A stretch of DNA of 64,000 nucleotides from Dyadobacter sp. LHD-138 (GCF_030929615.1 NZ_JAVFVU010000012.1:62001-126000), one strand, 5' to 3'; positions 36,001 to 45,630 are shown, numbered from the stretch's first letter. A program made the numbers and translations. The notes: generated by a model not told the origin, from the sequence alone.

Positions 36001-37239
36001 TCAGAAAGTTTTCTCAATCGCATCCAGTGTTACGCCTAAGACAGCTAACGAAATTTTGTTCAGCGAAACTTTGTCGCCCTCAAAATGGAAGGTGTTGTGG
36101 CGATGTACCAGCTTCTCATTTTTCTTTAAAATATCGGTTTTCGAGCTGGATTCAAGTTCGTAGAAAGGCCCCATTTGAGAACCATCTTCCAACGGCCCGT
36201 CGTTGTATGCGTTCAGTACGTCGCCACCAAAAGGATCTTTGTGCATTTCCCAGGTCGATTTCAGGTATTCACCTTTTTCATCGATATCGTAAGAAATGAT
36301 TGTCAGGATACCTTTTTCAGCATCATAACTTCCGGCCACATTTTTTGCTGATTTAGGCGACAACCCGATTTTACTCCTGAATTTACCATCTGCTTTCAGA
36401 AATACCGCTGCATTTCCGGTTACCAGCCGATCACCGGGTATATCGCCAAAATAATTGGAAGTTAATAGGGGTTTTGCCGCATGCTCGGTGGAAAACGGAG
36501 CAACGATCGTTGTTTTAGGTGACGGCTTAAACATGCCCAAAATCCAGATTCCCAACGTGCCGGTTTCACGGTTCCAGTCAGCTCCGGTGTTCGTGATTGA
36601 ATTGATGGAAGTATAAGCCGTTGCACGCAGGTGATCAAGATCGGAAACTTCAAGTGCCTCTAAGATTTCTGTTTTACTCAGCATCTTCACTTCACGCTCG
36701 ATAAGCAGATTCAGCTTTGTCCCTGCATTATTTTCAAGCGCCGTTGTCTTCCTGAATTTCACGGAAGACGATCCCGAGGAAACCACCTCAAAAGGCTCCG
36801 AATCGATAACCGCAGGCGTTTGCCAGTGCTCAAATGTGAACGGTTTCCCTTTTTTAAAATAAACTGAAAACTGCCCGCCTTCGGGAGATAACCAAAAACG
36901 GTCTTCCCCGCCCAAGGCATTGATATGGGGCTTATGCGCACCACTTTTTATCAGTGCATAATTCAGCCAGCCAAAACTGGTGCCAGAATCTCCGGACGTG
37001 GTGCTGGTCATCACCCTGCCCTGATAGTCAGCAACGACGATAGCCTGCGATTTTTCAGCATCGGGTGCTGTCAGCAGGATAACAGGCTTATATTTTTTCA
37101 AAAAAGCCAGGTCGTACCCAAAAGTACCTTCCTGGCTTGCCATAGTTTCTTCCACAGTTTTTTCTTGCTTGTTTTTTTGTTTCTGGCAACCAACGGTCAC
37201 CAGCGCAATGATGAAAATAATTGAGATTTGTTTCTTCAT
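36001..37239 (-). CDS. Uncharacterised lipoprotein of a Bacteroidota family (possibly DUF6786)
   Basis: A 412-residue lipoprotein. The start MKKQISIIFIIALVTVGC gives a lipobox with the acylated Cys at residue 18; an ATG two codons earlier (37245) is possible. The mature part is beta-rich, with blocks HINALGGEDRFWLSPEGGQF and WEMHKDPFGGDVLNAYNDG, which resemble a galactose-mutarotase-like sugar-binding fold. I recall this type as DUF6786 but cannot check it. It sits 20 bp downstream of the RhaT-type symporter, so it is in the same operon, probably handling the same sugar outside the cytoplasm. Confidence 0.8.
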   Translation of the reverse strand: MKKQISIIFIIALVTVGCQKQKNKQEKTVEETMASQEGTFGYDLAFLKKYKPVILLTAPDAEKSQAIVVADYQGRVMTSTTSGDSGTSFGWLNYALIKSGAHKPHINALGGEDRFWLSPEGGQFSVYFKKGKPFTFEHWQTPAVIDSEPFEVVSSGSSSVKFRKTTALENNAGTKLNLLIEREVKMLSKTEILEALEVSDLDHLRATAYTSINSITNTGADWNRETGTLGIWILGMFKPSPKTTIVAPFSTEHAAKPLLTSNYFGDIPGDRLVTGNAAVFLKADGKFRSKIGLSPKSAKNVAGSYDAEKGILTIISYDIDEKGEYLKSTWEMHKDPFGGDVLNAYNDGPLEDGSQMGPFYELESSSKTDILKKNEKLVHRHNTFHFEGDKVSLNKISLAVLGVTLDAIEKTF

Positions 37240-37259
37240 AAGCATCAAAAAAAATCTAT

Positions 37260-38339
37260 TTACTCATGCAGGTAATTTCCATAGCCCACAATTAATACCG
37301 ATAGAATGATCACCAAAATACCAGCCACAATCGTCGTCAGCGTTTTTTTGGTCACACCTTTCCATTCATTCAGGACCAGCCCCCAGGTATTGGCAATTAA
37401 AATGATAAATGCCATGTGTAAAATCCAGGAACTCGGGCCGTTACCCAACTTACTTTCTCCCATTCCGTAAAAGAAAAACTGAAGAAACCAGGTGGTTCCT
37501 GCAATCGCCGAGAAAATATAATTGGAAAGCAAAGGCGTGCTTTTATCCGTATAATTGCTGAAAGTTTTGTTACGCGCATTCAGCATCATACACCAGATAA
37601 AGTTGGTCGTCAAACCGCCCAGCAAAATGACAATATAGGTTACGTTATTCTGGAAAAGGAATTCACCCTCACCTGGGTTCGCCGCTTTCCAAATATCGTT
37701 TGCTTCTTCCGCCATTACTTTTCCCGCGTCAATACCAAAAGCAAAACATGCACTTAATATACCTGAGATGATGGAAACCGTAAGTCCCAGGCCAATCTTG
37801 AATTCAGCATTATCGCCAATAACCCCGCTCTTTTTCAAATCATTATCCTTCATGGCACCAGCCTTTCCGCAGATAATAATCCCGATCACACAAACCAGCA
37901 ATCCAAGCAAAACCATTTGTCCCCAATTGCTGGTGGCCAGGTCTTTAATAGAATCTTTTCCTGCTTTTGGTTCAAACAAATAATAAACCGAAGGAATTAG
38001 GGCTCCAAAAACCGAACAAAGTCCAAGGATGATTGAACTTCCCAGGGACACACCCAGATAACGTACGCCGAGACCATAGGTTAATCCGCCAATACCCCAG
38101 AGGACGCCAAAGAAATAAGTCAGAAGCAGGATCCCCCCATCCGTATGTGCGATAATTTCAGTATAACCCGGGATAGTCAGATAAGCCGCCAGTGGAGGCA
38201 CAATCAACCAGGAAAATAGTCCGCCCACGATCCAGTAGGTTTCCCAAGACCATCCTTTGACTTTTTTGTAAGGAATATAAAAACTGCCGGAAGCGAAGCC
38301 ACCAATAAAATGAAAAATTACACCGAGAAGTGCTTGCAT
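37260..38339 (-). CDS. rhaT: RhaT-type L-rhamnose/proton symporter
   Basis: A 359-residue inner-membrane protein with about ten transmembrane helices. The N-terminus matches the RhaT family (HFIGGFASGSFYIPYKKVKG, then WSWETYWIVGG). RhaT imports L-rhamnose, or related deoxy sugars, with protons. No rhamnose isomerase or kinase gene is nearby, so in this locus the substrate may be another sugar. It is the first gene of the putative operon with the lipoprotein, FG-GAP protein and epimerase. A 36-bp inverted repeat lies about 165 bp upstream of its ATG and may be an operator. Confidence 0.9.
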   Translation of the reverse strand: MQALLGVIFHFIGGFASGSFYIPYKKVKGWSWETYWIVGGLFSWLIVPPLAAYLTIPGYTEIIAHTDGGILLLTYFFGVLWGIGGLTYGLGVRYLGVSLGSSIILGLCSVFGALIPSVYYLFEPKAGKDSIKDLATSNWGQMVLLGLLVCVIGIIICGKAGAMKDNDLKKSGVIGDNAEFKIGLGLTVSIISGILSACFAFGIDAGKVMAEEANDIWKAANPGEGEFLFQNNVTYIVILLGGLTTNFIWCMMLNARNKTFSNYTDKSTPLLSNYIFSAIAGTTWFLQFFFYGMGESKLGNGPSSWILHMAFIILIANTWGLVLNEWKGVTKKTLTTIVAGILVIILSVLIVGYGNYLHE

Positions 38340-38503
38340 GAGGTTACAGGATTAATGTTTTTTCGGTTAATGAATGTGTAAGTTCAACTGTACCACTCAT
38401 TTAACCCGTAAATTGCCACCCACAGAGAAATAGCGCATCCTGTACCGTACTGCTCTAAATACGGTTTTTTGATTTAATAATTACATAATTCAATGGCTGA
38501 CAC

Positions 38504-38539
38504 AGGTTAAGTAACTGAGTGTAAGTGTTTACTTAACCT
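38504..38539. promoter_or_regulatory. Inverted repeat upstream of rhaT, candidate operator
   Basis: AGGTTAAGTAA (38504-38514) and its exact complement TTACTTAACCT (38529-38539) are separated by 14 bp. There is no T-run, so a terminator is unlikely. It lies between the rhaT start and the end of the FG-GAP gene further right, where a regulator of the sugar locus could bind. Confidence 0.45.
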
Positions 38540-38615
38540 ATATCTCATTTATAATTTTTCGTTATTTATTTGAACAAATTCAATTTTAACGTTATTCAAA
38601 ACTGCAATAACGACC

Positions 38616-40838
38616 TTACTGAATGACAATCTTTTTAACAACCCGCGCCGAACCGGTATTAAATTCTAATACATATAAGCCCGGCGTCCAGTTTAGTGTC
38701 GAAATTTCTTTCTCCTGATTTGCCCTTATTACAATATTTTGCTGTACTGCCACGCCATTCGCCGAGAATACCGTAAGCGCAGCGTTTTGGCTGGAAAACA
38801 CCTTAACATATTCTCTGGCCGGATTGGGATACACTTTTACACTTTGCTCAATCGGCGGTTCCACCGGGGTGATCGTCAGCGGCAGGATATTCTGGAGCAA
38901 ACGTAAACCTCCCGTATTACCCCCAACGGCGATATCCGGCTTACCGTCTCCGTTGTAATCTGCGGCAGTTGCATAGAGATAAAAACCTAATAGCGGGCTG
39001 TTGCCTTTTCCATTATGATCAATCAGGAGACTTTCCCGCTGTGTCCATTTACCCCATTCGCCGGAATGAGAAATCCTTAATTTGCCCGAAAAATCAACGG
39101 TTAAGAGGTCTGGTCTGCCATCGAGATCCACATCCGCAACGGATACCTGCACATTTCTTCCATCAAAATTCACGTCCAAACCGGCAAAGGCCTCAGTTTC
39201 CAGGTTGAGCACAAATTGTTTGCTGCTGCCCGTATTTTTGTAATAGTTGACATTTCCCCGGGGTTTACCAACAAGCAAATCCAGATCACCATCGCCATCG
39301 CCATCATAAAAATAGGGATAATCGGTAACCTGCGACTGATCAGGCATTGTGATCGAAATCATGTCCGCAGGGTTCAACTGCACCGCCTGATCCTTTCCTG
39401 CTTTGTTTGGAATATAATAATAAGCCAGGCCTTTGACGGTTGTTCCGGCAAAACCAAGGTCGGGTATGCCATCACCATTAAAATCGGCCCATTGGGGTTT
39501 AAGATTATACATATTCAGCGTTGCCGGGACATTGAGATAATTATCAGAAGCCACTTCAAAACTTGGATTTTGTTTATCTCCGACATTACGGAGCAGCCAG
39601 AAACGGCCACGAAAATTATTTCCATCACGCGTGCCACCCGTGCCTATCACCATGTCCAGATCTCCGTCACCATCAACGTCATAAAAAGAAGGCGCCGCGT
39701 TTTCTCCGACATCCAGCATCTGATCCTGTAAAAAATTCTTCTGAACGAGTTTAAGATCTGCATTTTCACTCGTCCCTGCATTGTGATAGAGCCAGTTTGA
39801 AGACTGTAAATTCATCAGATTCCCTTCATTATTCGGTACATTCGGCGCGGCAATCAAATCTTTCACACCATCAAAATCTACGTCCTCATAATAGGCCGCA
39901 GGGAAAATATAAAATGAAATGGGATCTACTGAGGGATAATTATGTGTATAACTGGTGAAGTTCGCAACCAGATTTTCGCCGGTGTTTTTCAGAAAAGAGA
40001 TATGGTCGTTGCTAACATGCCCAACGATCAAATCCTTTTTACCATCGCCGTCAAGATCATGTAACATGATGGAATTTCCCGTGTGCATCACCCGCCTGGG
40101 TGAATTACCTACCACACCGCAATCTCCGCCAAGTTCAAAACCCTCACCGTCGCCTTTGTGAAAATTCCCCCAACACTGCCCATTTCGCTTGTAAATCAGA
40201 CTATCCGGAACCCCGTAACGCTCCATGCTCATATTCTGGTGCAACTCAATGGCCATCCCCTCAAAATCAAACGTAATCACGTCGATATCCCCATCGTTAT
40301 CAATATCGGTTATCCCCGGAATGTCCTGCCCGGAAACCTGCAAATTCACGTCAGTTGACAGCCCCTCAGTGTATAACGCGGCTTTTTCAAGCTTAAATGA
40401 CCAGTTTTTCCCGTCGCGCACCTGCTTGTACACCATGATTCCCAATGGCGTATAGGTAAAAAGATCTTTATGACCATCCTTATTAAAATCTGCGAGAACC
40501 ATCCAGTTATCCATTTTTGGAAAAAGATATTCATAAGATGGCGCGTGTTTCCAGGCCTTCTTCTGCGCATTCGCCGGATCGGCAACAGCCAGAAATGTGG
40601 ACAAACTTCCGCTGGTTCTGTCAAAAACAATCAGATCTTCCGTTCCGTCGCCATTAAGATCCATTTTAGAAAACTGTCCGGCATTCAAACCACCGGTCCA
40701 GGGATTGAGGAGTTTTTTTCCATTGGCAGCAAGAACGGTAAGGCTATCCATTTTGAACCATGACTTTTGGGCCTGGCTCCGGGCGGTTAAAACAACAGAA
40801 AAAGCAAAGAATAAGAGGCAGGTAAATTTCGTGCGCAT
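38616..40838 (-). CDS. Large FG-GAP repeat protein with T9SS sorting domain
   Basis: A 740-residue secreted protein. The signal peptide is MRTKFTCLLFFAFSVVLTAR, ending SQAQ. Many FG-GAP/VCBS calcium loops follow (DLNGDGTED, DFNKDGHKD, DIDNDGDID, DLDGDGKKD, DVDGDGDLD, DFNGDGIPD, DVDLDGRPD, DYNGDGKPD), suggesting two beta-propellers. The last 80 residues are a T9SS sorting domain (VYPNPAREYVKVF, ending KKIVIQ), so the protein should reach the surface or medium. It may be an adhesin or a carbohydrate-binding protein; no catalytic site is seen. It is divergent from murF. Confidence 0.92.
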   Translation of the reverse strand: MRTKFTCLLFFAFSVVLTARSQAQKSWFKMDSLTVLAANGKKLLNPWTGGLNAGQFSKMDLNGDGTEDLIVFDRTSGSLSTFLAVADPANAQKKAWKHAPSYEYLFPKMDNWMVLADFNKDGHKDLFTYTPLGIMVYKQVRDGKNWSFKLEKAALYTEGLSTDVNLQVSGQDIPGITDIDNDGDIDVITFDFEGMAIELHQNMSMERYGVPDSLIYKRNGQCWGNFHKGDGEGFELGGDCGVVGNSPRRVMHTGNSIMLHDLDGDGKKDLIVGHVSNDHISFLKNTGENLVANFTSYTHNYPSVDPISFYIFPAAYYEDVDFDGVKDLIAAPNVPNNEGNLMNLQSSNWLYHNAGTSENADLKLVQKNFLQDQMLDVGENAAPSFYDVDGDGDLDMVIGTGGTRDGNNFRGRFWLLRNVGDKQNPSFEVASDNYLNVPATLNMYNLKPQWADFNGDGIPDLGFAGTTVKGLAYYYIPNKAGKDQAVQLNPADMISITMPDQSQVTDYPYFYDGDGDGDLDLLVGKPRGNVNYYKNTGSSKQFVLNLETEAFAGLDVNFDGRNVQVSVADVDLDGRPDLLTVDFSGKLRISHSGEWGKWTQRESLLIDHNGKGNSPLLGFYLYATAADYNGDGKPDIAVGGNTGGLRLLQNILPLTITPVEPPIEQSVKVYPNPAREYVKVFSSQNAALTVFSANGVAVQQNIVIRANQEKEISTLNWTPGLYVLEFNTGSARVVKKIVIQ

Positions 40839-40976
40839 CGTTGAATAATAATCTATTAATTTTGTCGGTCTGTTCAGCTGGACAATCGCATATGTAAACG
40901 TAACGAAATTACGGCCATTTGATTGAGCGGAACAGGCAAAGTTTATGAACCGATTTTATACCGTCAGATAATTCTC

Positions 40977-42284
40977 ATGCATACCTCACTGGAACAGCTT
41001 TACGATATTTACCTTAAAGGCCACACCATCAGCACAGACACCCGCCAAATTACACCCGGCTGCATTTTTTTTGCTTTAAAAGGAGATACCTTCGACGGCA
41101 ATACCTATGCCTCTGAAGCATTGACAAAAGGGGCCGCTTACGCAGTTGTCGACAATCCTGATGTCGTTACCGATAAAAGACATTTACTGGTTGAAGACGT
41201 ATTGACTGCCCTTCAGGATCTTGCCCGTCACCACCGCAAGACCTTTACTTTTCCCGTTATTGCGTTGACAGGTTCCAACGGAAAAACGACGACCAAAGAA
41301 CTTATTGCCAAGGTTTTGTCTATGAAATACAAGACTTATGCAACAAAGGGAAACCTGAATAACCACATCGGTGTACCGCTGACTTTACTGGCCATCGATC
41401 CTGCGAAATACGAAATGGCCGTGGTGGAAATGGGTGCCAATCATCAGGAAGAAATTGCCCTGCTGAGCAGCATTGCACAGCCAACCCACGGATTGATCAC
41501 CAATATAGGGAAGGCCCATTTGGAAGGATTTGGCGGCGTAAAAGGGATTATAAAAGGAAAAGGAGAGCTTCTGGATTTTCTGTCCAAGAAGAAAGGTACT
41601 GTTTTCGTTAATGTACAAAACGATGCGGTCATGGAAATGGTTAGCAAACGCCGGGCGTTTGGAGAAATTATTTTTTACTGTACCGAAAGCAGCCCCGTTA
41701 ATCCGGAACTGATACAGGAAAGTCCGGTGGTTATCTTCAAAGGCAATAAAGACAAAACCGTCACAACGCATATCCCTGGCCATTATAATTTTGACAATAT
41801 ATGCGCTGCACTGGCCGTTGGCAAGCATTTTGAAGTTACCGATGAAGATGCGTACGAAGCCGTTGCTAATTATCAGCCTGACAACAACCGTTCGCAAATT
41901 GTAAAACGCGGGACCAATACCGTTTTCATGGACGCCTACAATGCGAACCCTTCTTCGATGGTTGCTGCGATTGAAAATTTCGCAAGACTGGATGCCAAAC
42001 GCAAAATGGTCATCCTGGGTGATATGTTCGAATTGGGAGATGCGGCGGAAGAAGAACATCTGGCTTTAGGAAAATTAGTCGCGGAGGCCAAGTTTGACCT
42101 TGTGATTCTTTCAGGAAAACTGATGCAGTTTGCATTACCGGCTTTGCCAAAAGCGTATTATTTCCCCGATAAATTCTCCTTGCATAACTGGGTTATGGAC
42201 AATCCGCAAATGGATACACACATCCTGATCAAAGGTTCGAGAGGCATGGCTTTGGAGTCGGTGCTGAGTGTGATGCCGCAATAG
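40977..42284 (+). CDS. murF: UDP-N-acetylmuramoyl-tripeptide--D-alanyl-D-alanine ligase
   Basis: A 435-residue cytoplasmic Mur ligase that adds D-Ala-D-Ala to the UDP-MurNAc-tripeptide, the last cytoplasmic step of the peptidoglycan precursor. The ATP-binding loop is ALTGSNGKTTTKELI; further landmarks are GNLNNHIGVPLTLL, VVEMGANHQEEI and FMDAYNANPSSM. I choose the ATG at 40977 (MHTSLEQLYDIYLKG) over a TTG 18 codons upstream. It is not next to other mur genes, as in many Bacteroidota. A -7-like TAATTTTG is at 40857-40864, without a clear -33. Confidence 0.96.
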   Translation: MHTSLEQLYDIYLKGHTISTDTRQITPGCIFFALKGDTFDGNTYASEALTKGAAYAVVDNPDVVTDKRHLLVEDVLTALQDLARHHRKTFTFPVIALTGSNGKTTTKELIAKVLSMKYKTYATKGNLNNHIGVPLTLLAIDPAKYEMAVVEMGANHQEEIALLSSIAQPTHGLITNIGKAHLEGFGGVKGIIKGKGELLDFLSKKKGTVFVNVQNDAVMEMVSKRRAFGEIIFYCTESSPVNPELIQESPVVIFKGNKDKTVTTHIPGHYNFDNICAALAVGKHFEVTDEDAYEAVANYQPDNNRSQIVKRGTNTVFMDAYNANPSSMVAAIENFARLDAKRKMVILGDMFELGDAAEEEHLALGKLVAEAKFDLVILSGKLMQFALPALPKAYYFPDKFSLHNWVMDNPQMDTHILIKGSRGMALESVLSVMPQ

Positions 42285-42441
42285 TATCTTGGATTTATAT
42301 AATTACTTAATTTATAAATATAATTATATAGTCCAAATTTATAGACTTATAGATTTTATTTATACAGACTACTTTTTCAATAGAAAACATAAATTCATTT
42401 ATTTAATTCAAGCATTACCTTGAATAGTACCATGCCAATTC

Positions 42442-42472
42442 TTGCCTTGGGTACCCGTTGTTCGTAGTTTTG
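42442..42472 (+). promoter_or_regulatory. Promoter of ahpC
   Basis: TTG (42442-42444), a 20-bp spacer and -7 TAGTTTTG (42465-42472) match the Bacteroidota consensus. The predicted leader before the ahpC ATG is about 35 nt. Confidence 0.75.
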
Positions 42473-42512
42473 TGATCATAAAATAATACAAACCACAGAA
42501 ACCATAACAACG

Positions 42513-43064
42513 ATGAAAAATACAATTGTATCAGTTGGATCGAAATTCCCGGAATTCAAAAAAACATCCGTAGTTTCTCTTGAAAAAGGAAATGAATTCT
42601 ACGATATCACATCTGACGATCACAAAAATGCTGACAAATGGATGGTGATGTTCTGGTGGCCAAAAGACTTTACTTTCGTTTGCCCAACGGAGATTGCTGA
42701 ATTCAACAAAAAGACTTCAGACTTCGCTGACCGCGATACTATTTTGATCGGCGCTTCAACAGATAGCGAATTTGTTCACCTTGCATGGCGTAAAAACCAC
42801 GATGATCTTCGTGATCTTCAATTCCCTATGCTTGCTGATACTTCAAAATCTTTGGCTGAAGATCTTGGTATCCTTGAAGCAAACGAAAAAATCGCTTACC
42901 GTGTAACGTACATCGTTGATCCACAAGGAATCGTACGTTGGGTATGTGTAAATGATCTTTCAGTTGGACGTAACGTAGACGAAGTTCTTCGTGTACTTGA
43001 CGCTTTGCAAACTGACGAACTTTGTCCTTGCAACTGGGTTAAAGGAGAAGCGACATTAGTTTAA
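42513..43064 (+). CDS. ahpC: AhpC-type peroxiredoxin
   Basis: A 183-residue thiol peroxidase that reduces hydrogen peroxide and organic hydroperoxides. The peroxidatic Cys57 is in FTFVCPTEIAEF. Two further Cys lie close together at the C-terminus in DELCPCNW (Cys171, Cys173), as in the mycobacterial AhpC, which has three Cys and is recycled by AhpD. The ahpD gene follows directly. The 5' region carries a strong promoter, and the codon use looks highly expressed. There is no OxyR-like gene in the window. Confidence 0.95.
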   Translation: MKNTIVSVGSKFPEFKKTSVVSLEKGNEFYDITSDDHKNADKWMVMFWWPKDFTFVCPTEIAEFNKKTSDFADRDTILIGASTDSEFVHLAWRKNHDDLRDLQFPMLADTSKSLAEDLGILEANEKIAYRVTYIVDPQGIVRWVCVNDLSVGRNVDEVLRVLDALQTDELCPCNWVKGEATLV

Positions 43065-43093
43065 TTCACGATATAAGTTAAGTCAAATTGAAG

Positions 43094-43127
43094 AAAATGA
43101 GCCAGGAAATAGGTCTGGCTCATTTTT
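43094..43127 (+). terminator. Terminator after ahpC
   Basis: Perfect 12-bp arms AAAATGAGCCAG (43094-43105) and CTGGCTCATTTT (43115-43126) with a 9-nt loop and T-run lie between ahpC and ahpD. It would attenuate read-through, so ahpD may be expressed at a lower level or separately. Confidence 0.9.
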
Positions 43128-43201
43128 AAAGCTAAAAGCCAACCGCTAATAGCAAACAGTTAAAGAACACTTCATTCTTCCCCACTTCCAATCTCACTAA
43201 A

Positions 43202-43792
43202 ATGTATCCATTTGCAGCAACAGGGAACACGAAAGATTCTCTGTATAAAGAAATCAATTTGCCTGCTGAATTTGAAAGCGTGCTTATCAACAAGCTGGCA
43301 GCAATAGATCACCGTTACCTGAAAGACCTGAAAATCAATATCGGTAACGTTTTAAAATCTCAAAATATCAACCGTAAAGAAGCTTTGTTAATTGCACTTT
43401 CCGTTGCAGTTAACGAGAAAAACGCGGCACTTATCACAGCTTTGGAAGAACTCGCCGTTGCCGAAGGTGCTGACGAAAAAGAACTTGCCGAAGTTACTGC
43501 CTGTGTTTCTTTGATGAATGCCAATAACGTGTTCTACCGTTTCAGACACTTTATGGACAAAGAGTTTTACAACTCGGCTCCTGCCGGAATCAAAATGAGT
43601 ATCATGGTTAATCCGGTACTTGGCAAAGAATTTTTCGAATTACTAAGTCTGGCTGTTTCAGCACTGAACGGCTGCGAAATGTGCGTAACTTCTCACGAAC
43701 AATCCGTGCTTAACCACGGCGGAACACAGGCTCGTATTTTTGATGCCGTACGCATCGGAGCGATTTTCAAGAGTTTCACTGTATTAATCTAA
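43202..43792 (+). CDS. ahpD: AhpD-like alkylhydroperoxidase (carboxymuconolactone decarboxylase family)
   Basis: A 196-residue helical protein. The active-site motif is GCEMCVTSHEQ, with Cys158, Cys161 and His165, matching the redox pair and histidine of AhpD. AhpD reduces AhpC using lipoamide-type electron donors and has weak peroxidase activity itself. It follows the AhpC gene after a terminator. The conserved upstream acidic region AEVTACVSLMNANN carries the family's proton-relay helix. Confidence 0.92.
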   Translation: MYPFAATGNTKDSLYKEINLPAEFESVLINKLAAIDHRYLKDLKINIGNVLKSQNINRKEALLIALSVAVNEKNAALITALEELAVAEGADEKELAEVTACVSLMNANNVFYRFRHFMDKEFYNSAPAGIKMSIMVNPVLGKEFFELLSLAVSALNGCEMCVTSHEQSVLNHGGTQARIFDAVRIGAIFKSFTVLI

Positions 43793-43841
43793 TCTTCTTA
43801 TCAGGCGGTTGAATAACCCATTGGTAATCTTTATATACGAG

Positions 43842-43866
43842 GCGCTGCTCATAAGGCAGCGCTTTT
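43842..43866 (+). terminator. Terminator after ahpD
   Basis: GCGCTGC (43842-43848) pairs with GCAGCGC (43856-43862) across a 7-nt loop and is followed by TTTT. It lies 50 bp past the ahpD stop codon. The remaining 270 bp to ahcY holds no gene. Confidence 0.8.
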
Positions 43867-44097
43867 CGATTTAAACATCAGAAGTATTACACTGATTATC
43901 AGACGCACTAACCCTGTTTTCCTGAATAAAAGATCAACGAAAACAATCACTAGACAAAATATCTACACATACGTTCTGAAACCCCTCCTGTTGCTTTAAA
44001 AATTATCTAACGAAGTCATTTCCGGATAGAATATCTAAATTCTAAATCAAAACCCCAATTTTCATCTACAAATATGAATCCTGTTGGTTTTTCTACT

Positions 44098-44105
44098 TAA
44101 TTTTG
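44098..44105 (+). promoter_or_regulatory. Possible -7 element of ahcY
   Basis: TAATTTTG fits the TAnnTTTG consensus and lies 35 bp before the ahcY ATG. No TTG at 19-21 bp upstream is seen, so the support is partial. Confidence 0.4.
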
Positions 44106-44140
44106 TCGTATTCAAAACGACAACAAAATCTAAATAGAAA

Positions 44141-45457
44141 ATGGCAACGTCAACAGAAACGTACATTCCTTACAAGGTTAAAGACATAACGCTGGCCGAA
44201 TGGGGTCGCAAAGAAATTACATTGGCTGAGGCTGAAATGCCAGGACTTATGTCAATCCGCGCTGAATACGGCCCATCACAGCCTTTGAAAGGTGCACGCG
44301 TTGCAGGTTGTCTTCACATGACGATCCAGACTGCAGTGTTGATCGAAACACTTACAGCTTTGGGTGCTGATGTTACCTGGTCTTCATGTAATATTTTCTC
44401 AACGCAAGATCACGCAGCAGCGGCAATCGCGGCAGCGGGTATCCCTGTATATGCCTGGAAAGGTATGAACGAGGAAGAATTCAACTGGTGTATCGAGCAA
44501 ACGCTTTTCTTCGGTGAAGAGCGCAAGCCATTGAACATGATCCTTGATGACGGTGGTGACCTTACCAACATGGTTTTTGACCAATTCCCTGAATTGATCG
44601 AAGGCATCAAAGGCCTTTCAGAAGAAACGACAACAGGTGTTCTTCGTCTGTATGACCGTCTTAAAAATGGCACGCTTCATTTGCCTGCAATCAACGTAAA
44701 TGACTCCGTTACTAAATCTAAATTTGATAACAAATATGGTTGTCGTGAATCACTTGTAGATTCAATCCGTCGTGCAACCGACTTGATGCTTGCTGGTAAA
44801 GTGGCAGTAGTAGCAGGTTATGGTGATGTTGGAAAAGGTTCTGCTGAATCTCTTCGTGGTGCAGGATGCCGTGTTTTGGTTACTGAAATCGATCCGATCT
44901 GTGCGCTTCAGGCAGCTATGGACGGTTTCGAAGTTGTGACTATGGACGAAGCAGTTGAGCGTGCTAACATCATCGTTACAGCAACAGGTAACTTCCGTAT
45001 CATCACTGAAAAGCATTTCCTTAAAATGCGCGATAAGGCAGTAGTTTGTAACATCGGTCACTTCGATAACGAAATCGACATGGCTTGGTTGAATGCGGCC
45101 TACGGCTCTACAAAATCTCAGATCAAACCTCAGGTTGACATCTATTCAGTAGAAGGAAAAGACATTATCGTGCTTGCAGAAGGCCGTTTGGTTAACTTAG
45201 GTTGTGCAATGGGTCACCCATCTTTCGTGATGTCATGCTCATTCTCTAACCAGACTCTTGCTCAGATCGAACTTTGGACGAACACGGCTGCATACGAGAA
45301 AAAAGTTTACGTTCTTCCAAAAGCTTTGGATGAAAAAGTAGCTGCTTTCCACTTGGCTCACGTTGGTGCGAAACTTGATGTATTAACGGCTGAACAAGCG
45401 GCTTACATCGGTGTACCAACAGAAGGTCCTTTCAAAGCGGATACTTACAGATACTAA
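44141..45457 (+). CDS. ahcY: Adenosylhomocysteinase
   Basis: A 438-residue NAD-dependent enzyme that splits S-adenosylhomocysteine into adenosine and homocysteine, clearing the product inhibitor of methyltransferases. Substrate-site blocks include [18 protein letters not shown] and [11 protein letters not shown], and the NAD-binding loop is [18 protein letters not shown]. The C-terminus ends in the family's KADTYRY. The start [16 protein letters not shown] fits the family. It is a single gene with a strong terminator and highly biased codons. Confidence 0.98.
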   Translation: MATSTETYIPYKVKDITLAEWGRKEITLAEAEMPGLMSIRAEYGPSQPLKGARVAGCLHMTIQTAVLIETLTALGADVTWSSCNIFSTQDHAAAAIAAAGIPVYAWKGMNEEEFNWCIEQTLFFGEERKPLNMILDDGGDLTNMVFDQFPELIEGIKGLSEETTTGVLRLYDRLKNGTLHLPAINVNDSVTKSKFDNKYGCRESLVDSIRRATDLMLAGKVAVVAGYGDVGKGSAESLRGAGCRVLVTEIDPICALQAAMDGFEVVTMDEAVERANIIVTATGNFRIITEKHFLKMRDKAVVCNIGHFDNEIDMAWLNAAYGSTKSQIKPQVDIYSVEGKDIIVLAEGRLVNLGCAMGHPSFVMSCSFSNQTLAQIELWTNTAAYEKKVYVLPKALDEKVAAFHLAHVGAKLDVLTAEQAAYIGVPTEGPFKADTYRY

Positions 45458-45487
45458 GCATTGCTTTTTAGCGGTTGGCTAAACGTT

Positions 45488-45527
45488 AAAAGGCCTGTTT
45501 CGAACATGATTCGAAACAGGCCTTTTT
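45488..45527 (+). terminator. Terminator after ahcY
   Basis: Perfect 17-bp arms (45488-45504 and 45510-45526; AAAAGGCCTGTTTCGAA) with a 5-nt loop end in a T-run. It lies 30 bp past the ahcY stop. Confidence 0.95.
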
Positions 45528-45554
45528 CGTTGGTAAGAAATATTGTCGAAGATA

Positions 45555-45630
45555 TTATGTCACCCTTTCAGGGTTCCGATCCGGCTCGTGGACAATTTTT
45601 TGCTACAATAATTTCATCCCTCCGGGATTT
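45555..45630 (-). repeat. REP-like unit 1
   Basis: On the minus strand it reads AAATCCCGGAGGGATGAAAT at one end and ACCCTGAAAGGGTGACATAA at the other: two small palindromes (ATCCCnnAGGGAT, ACCCTGAAAGGGT) joined by an A-rich linker. It lies just after the ahcY terminator. Confidence 0.85.

Noticed and set aside
41385-42059. Long minus-strand frame (224 codons) opposite murF
   Set aside because: It is antisense to a well-supported essential gene, and the composition is that of a shadow frame.
43127-43165. Possible fourth copy of the 105-bp repeat after ahpC
   Set aside because: Only a few scattered words such as GCTAATAGC match, and neither terminal repeat is present.
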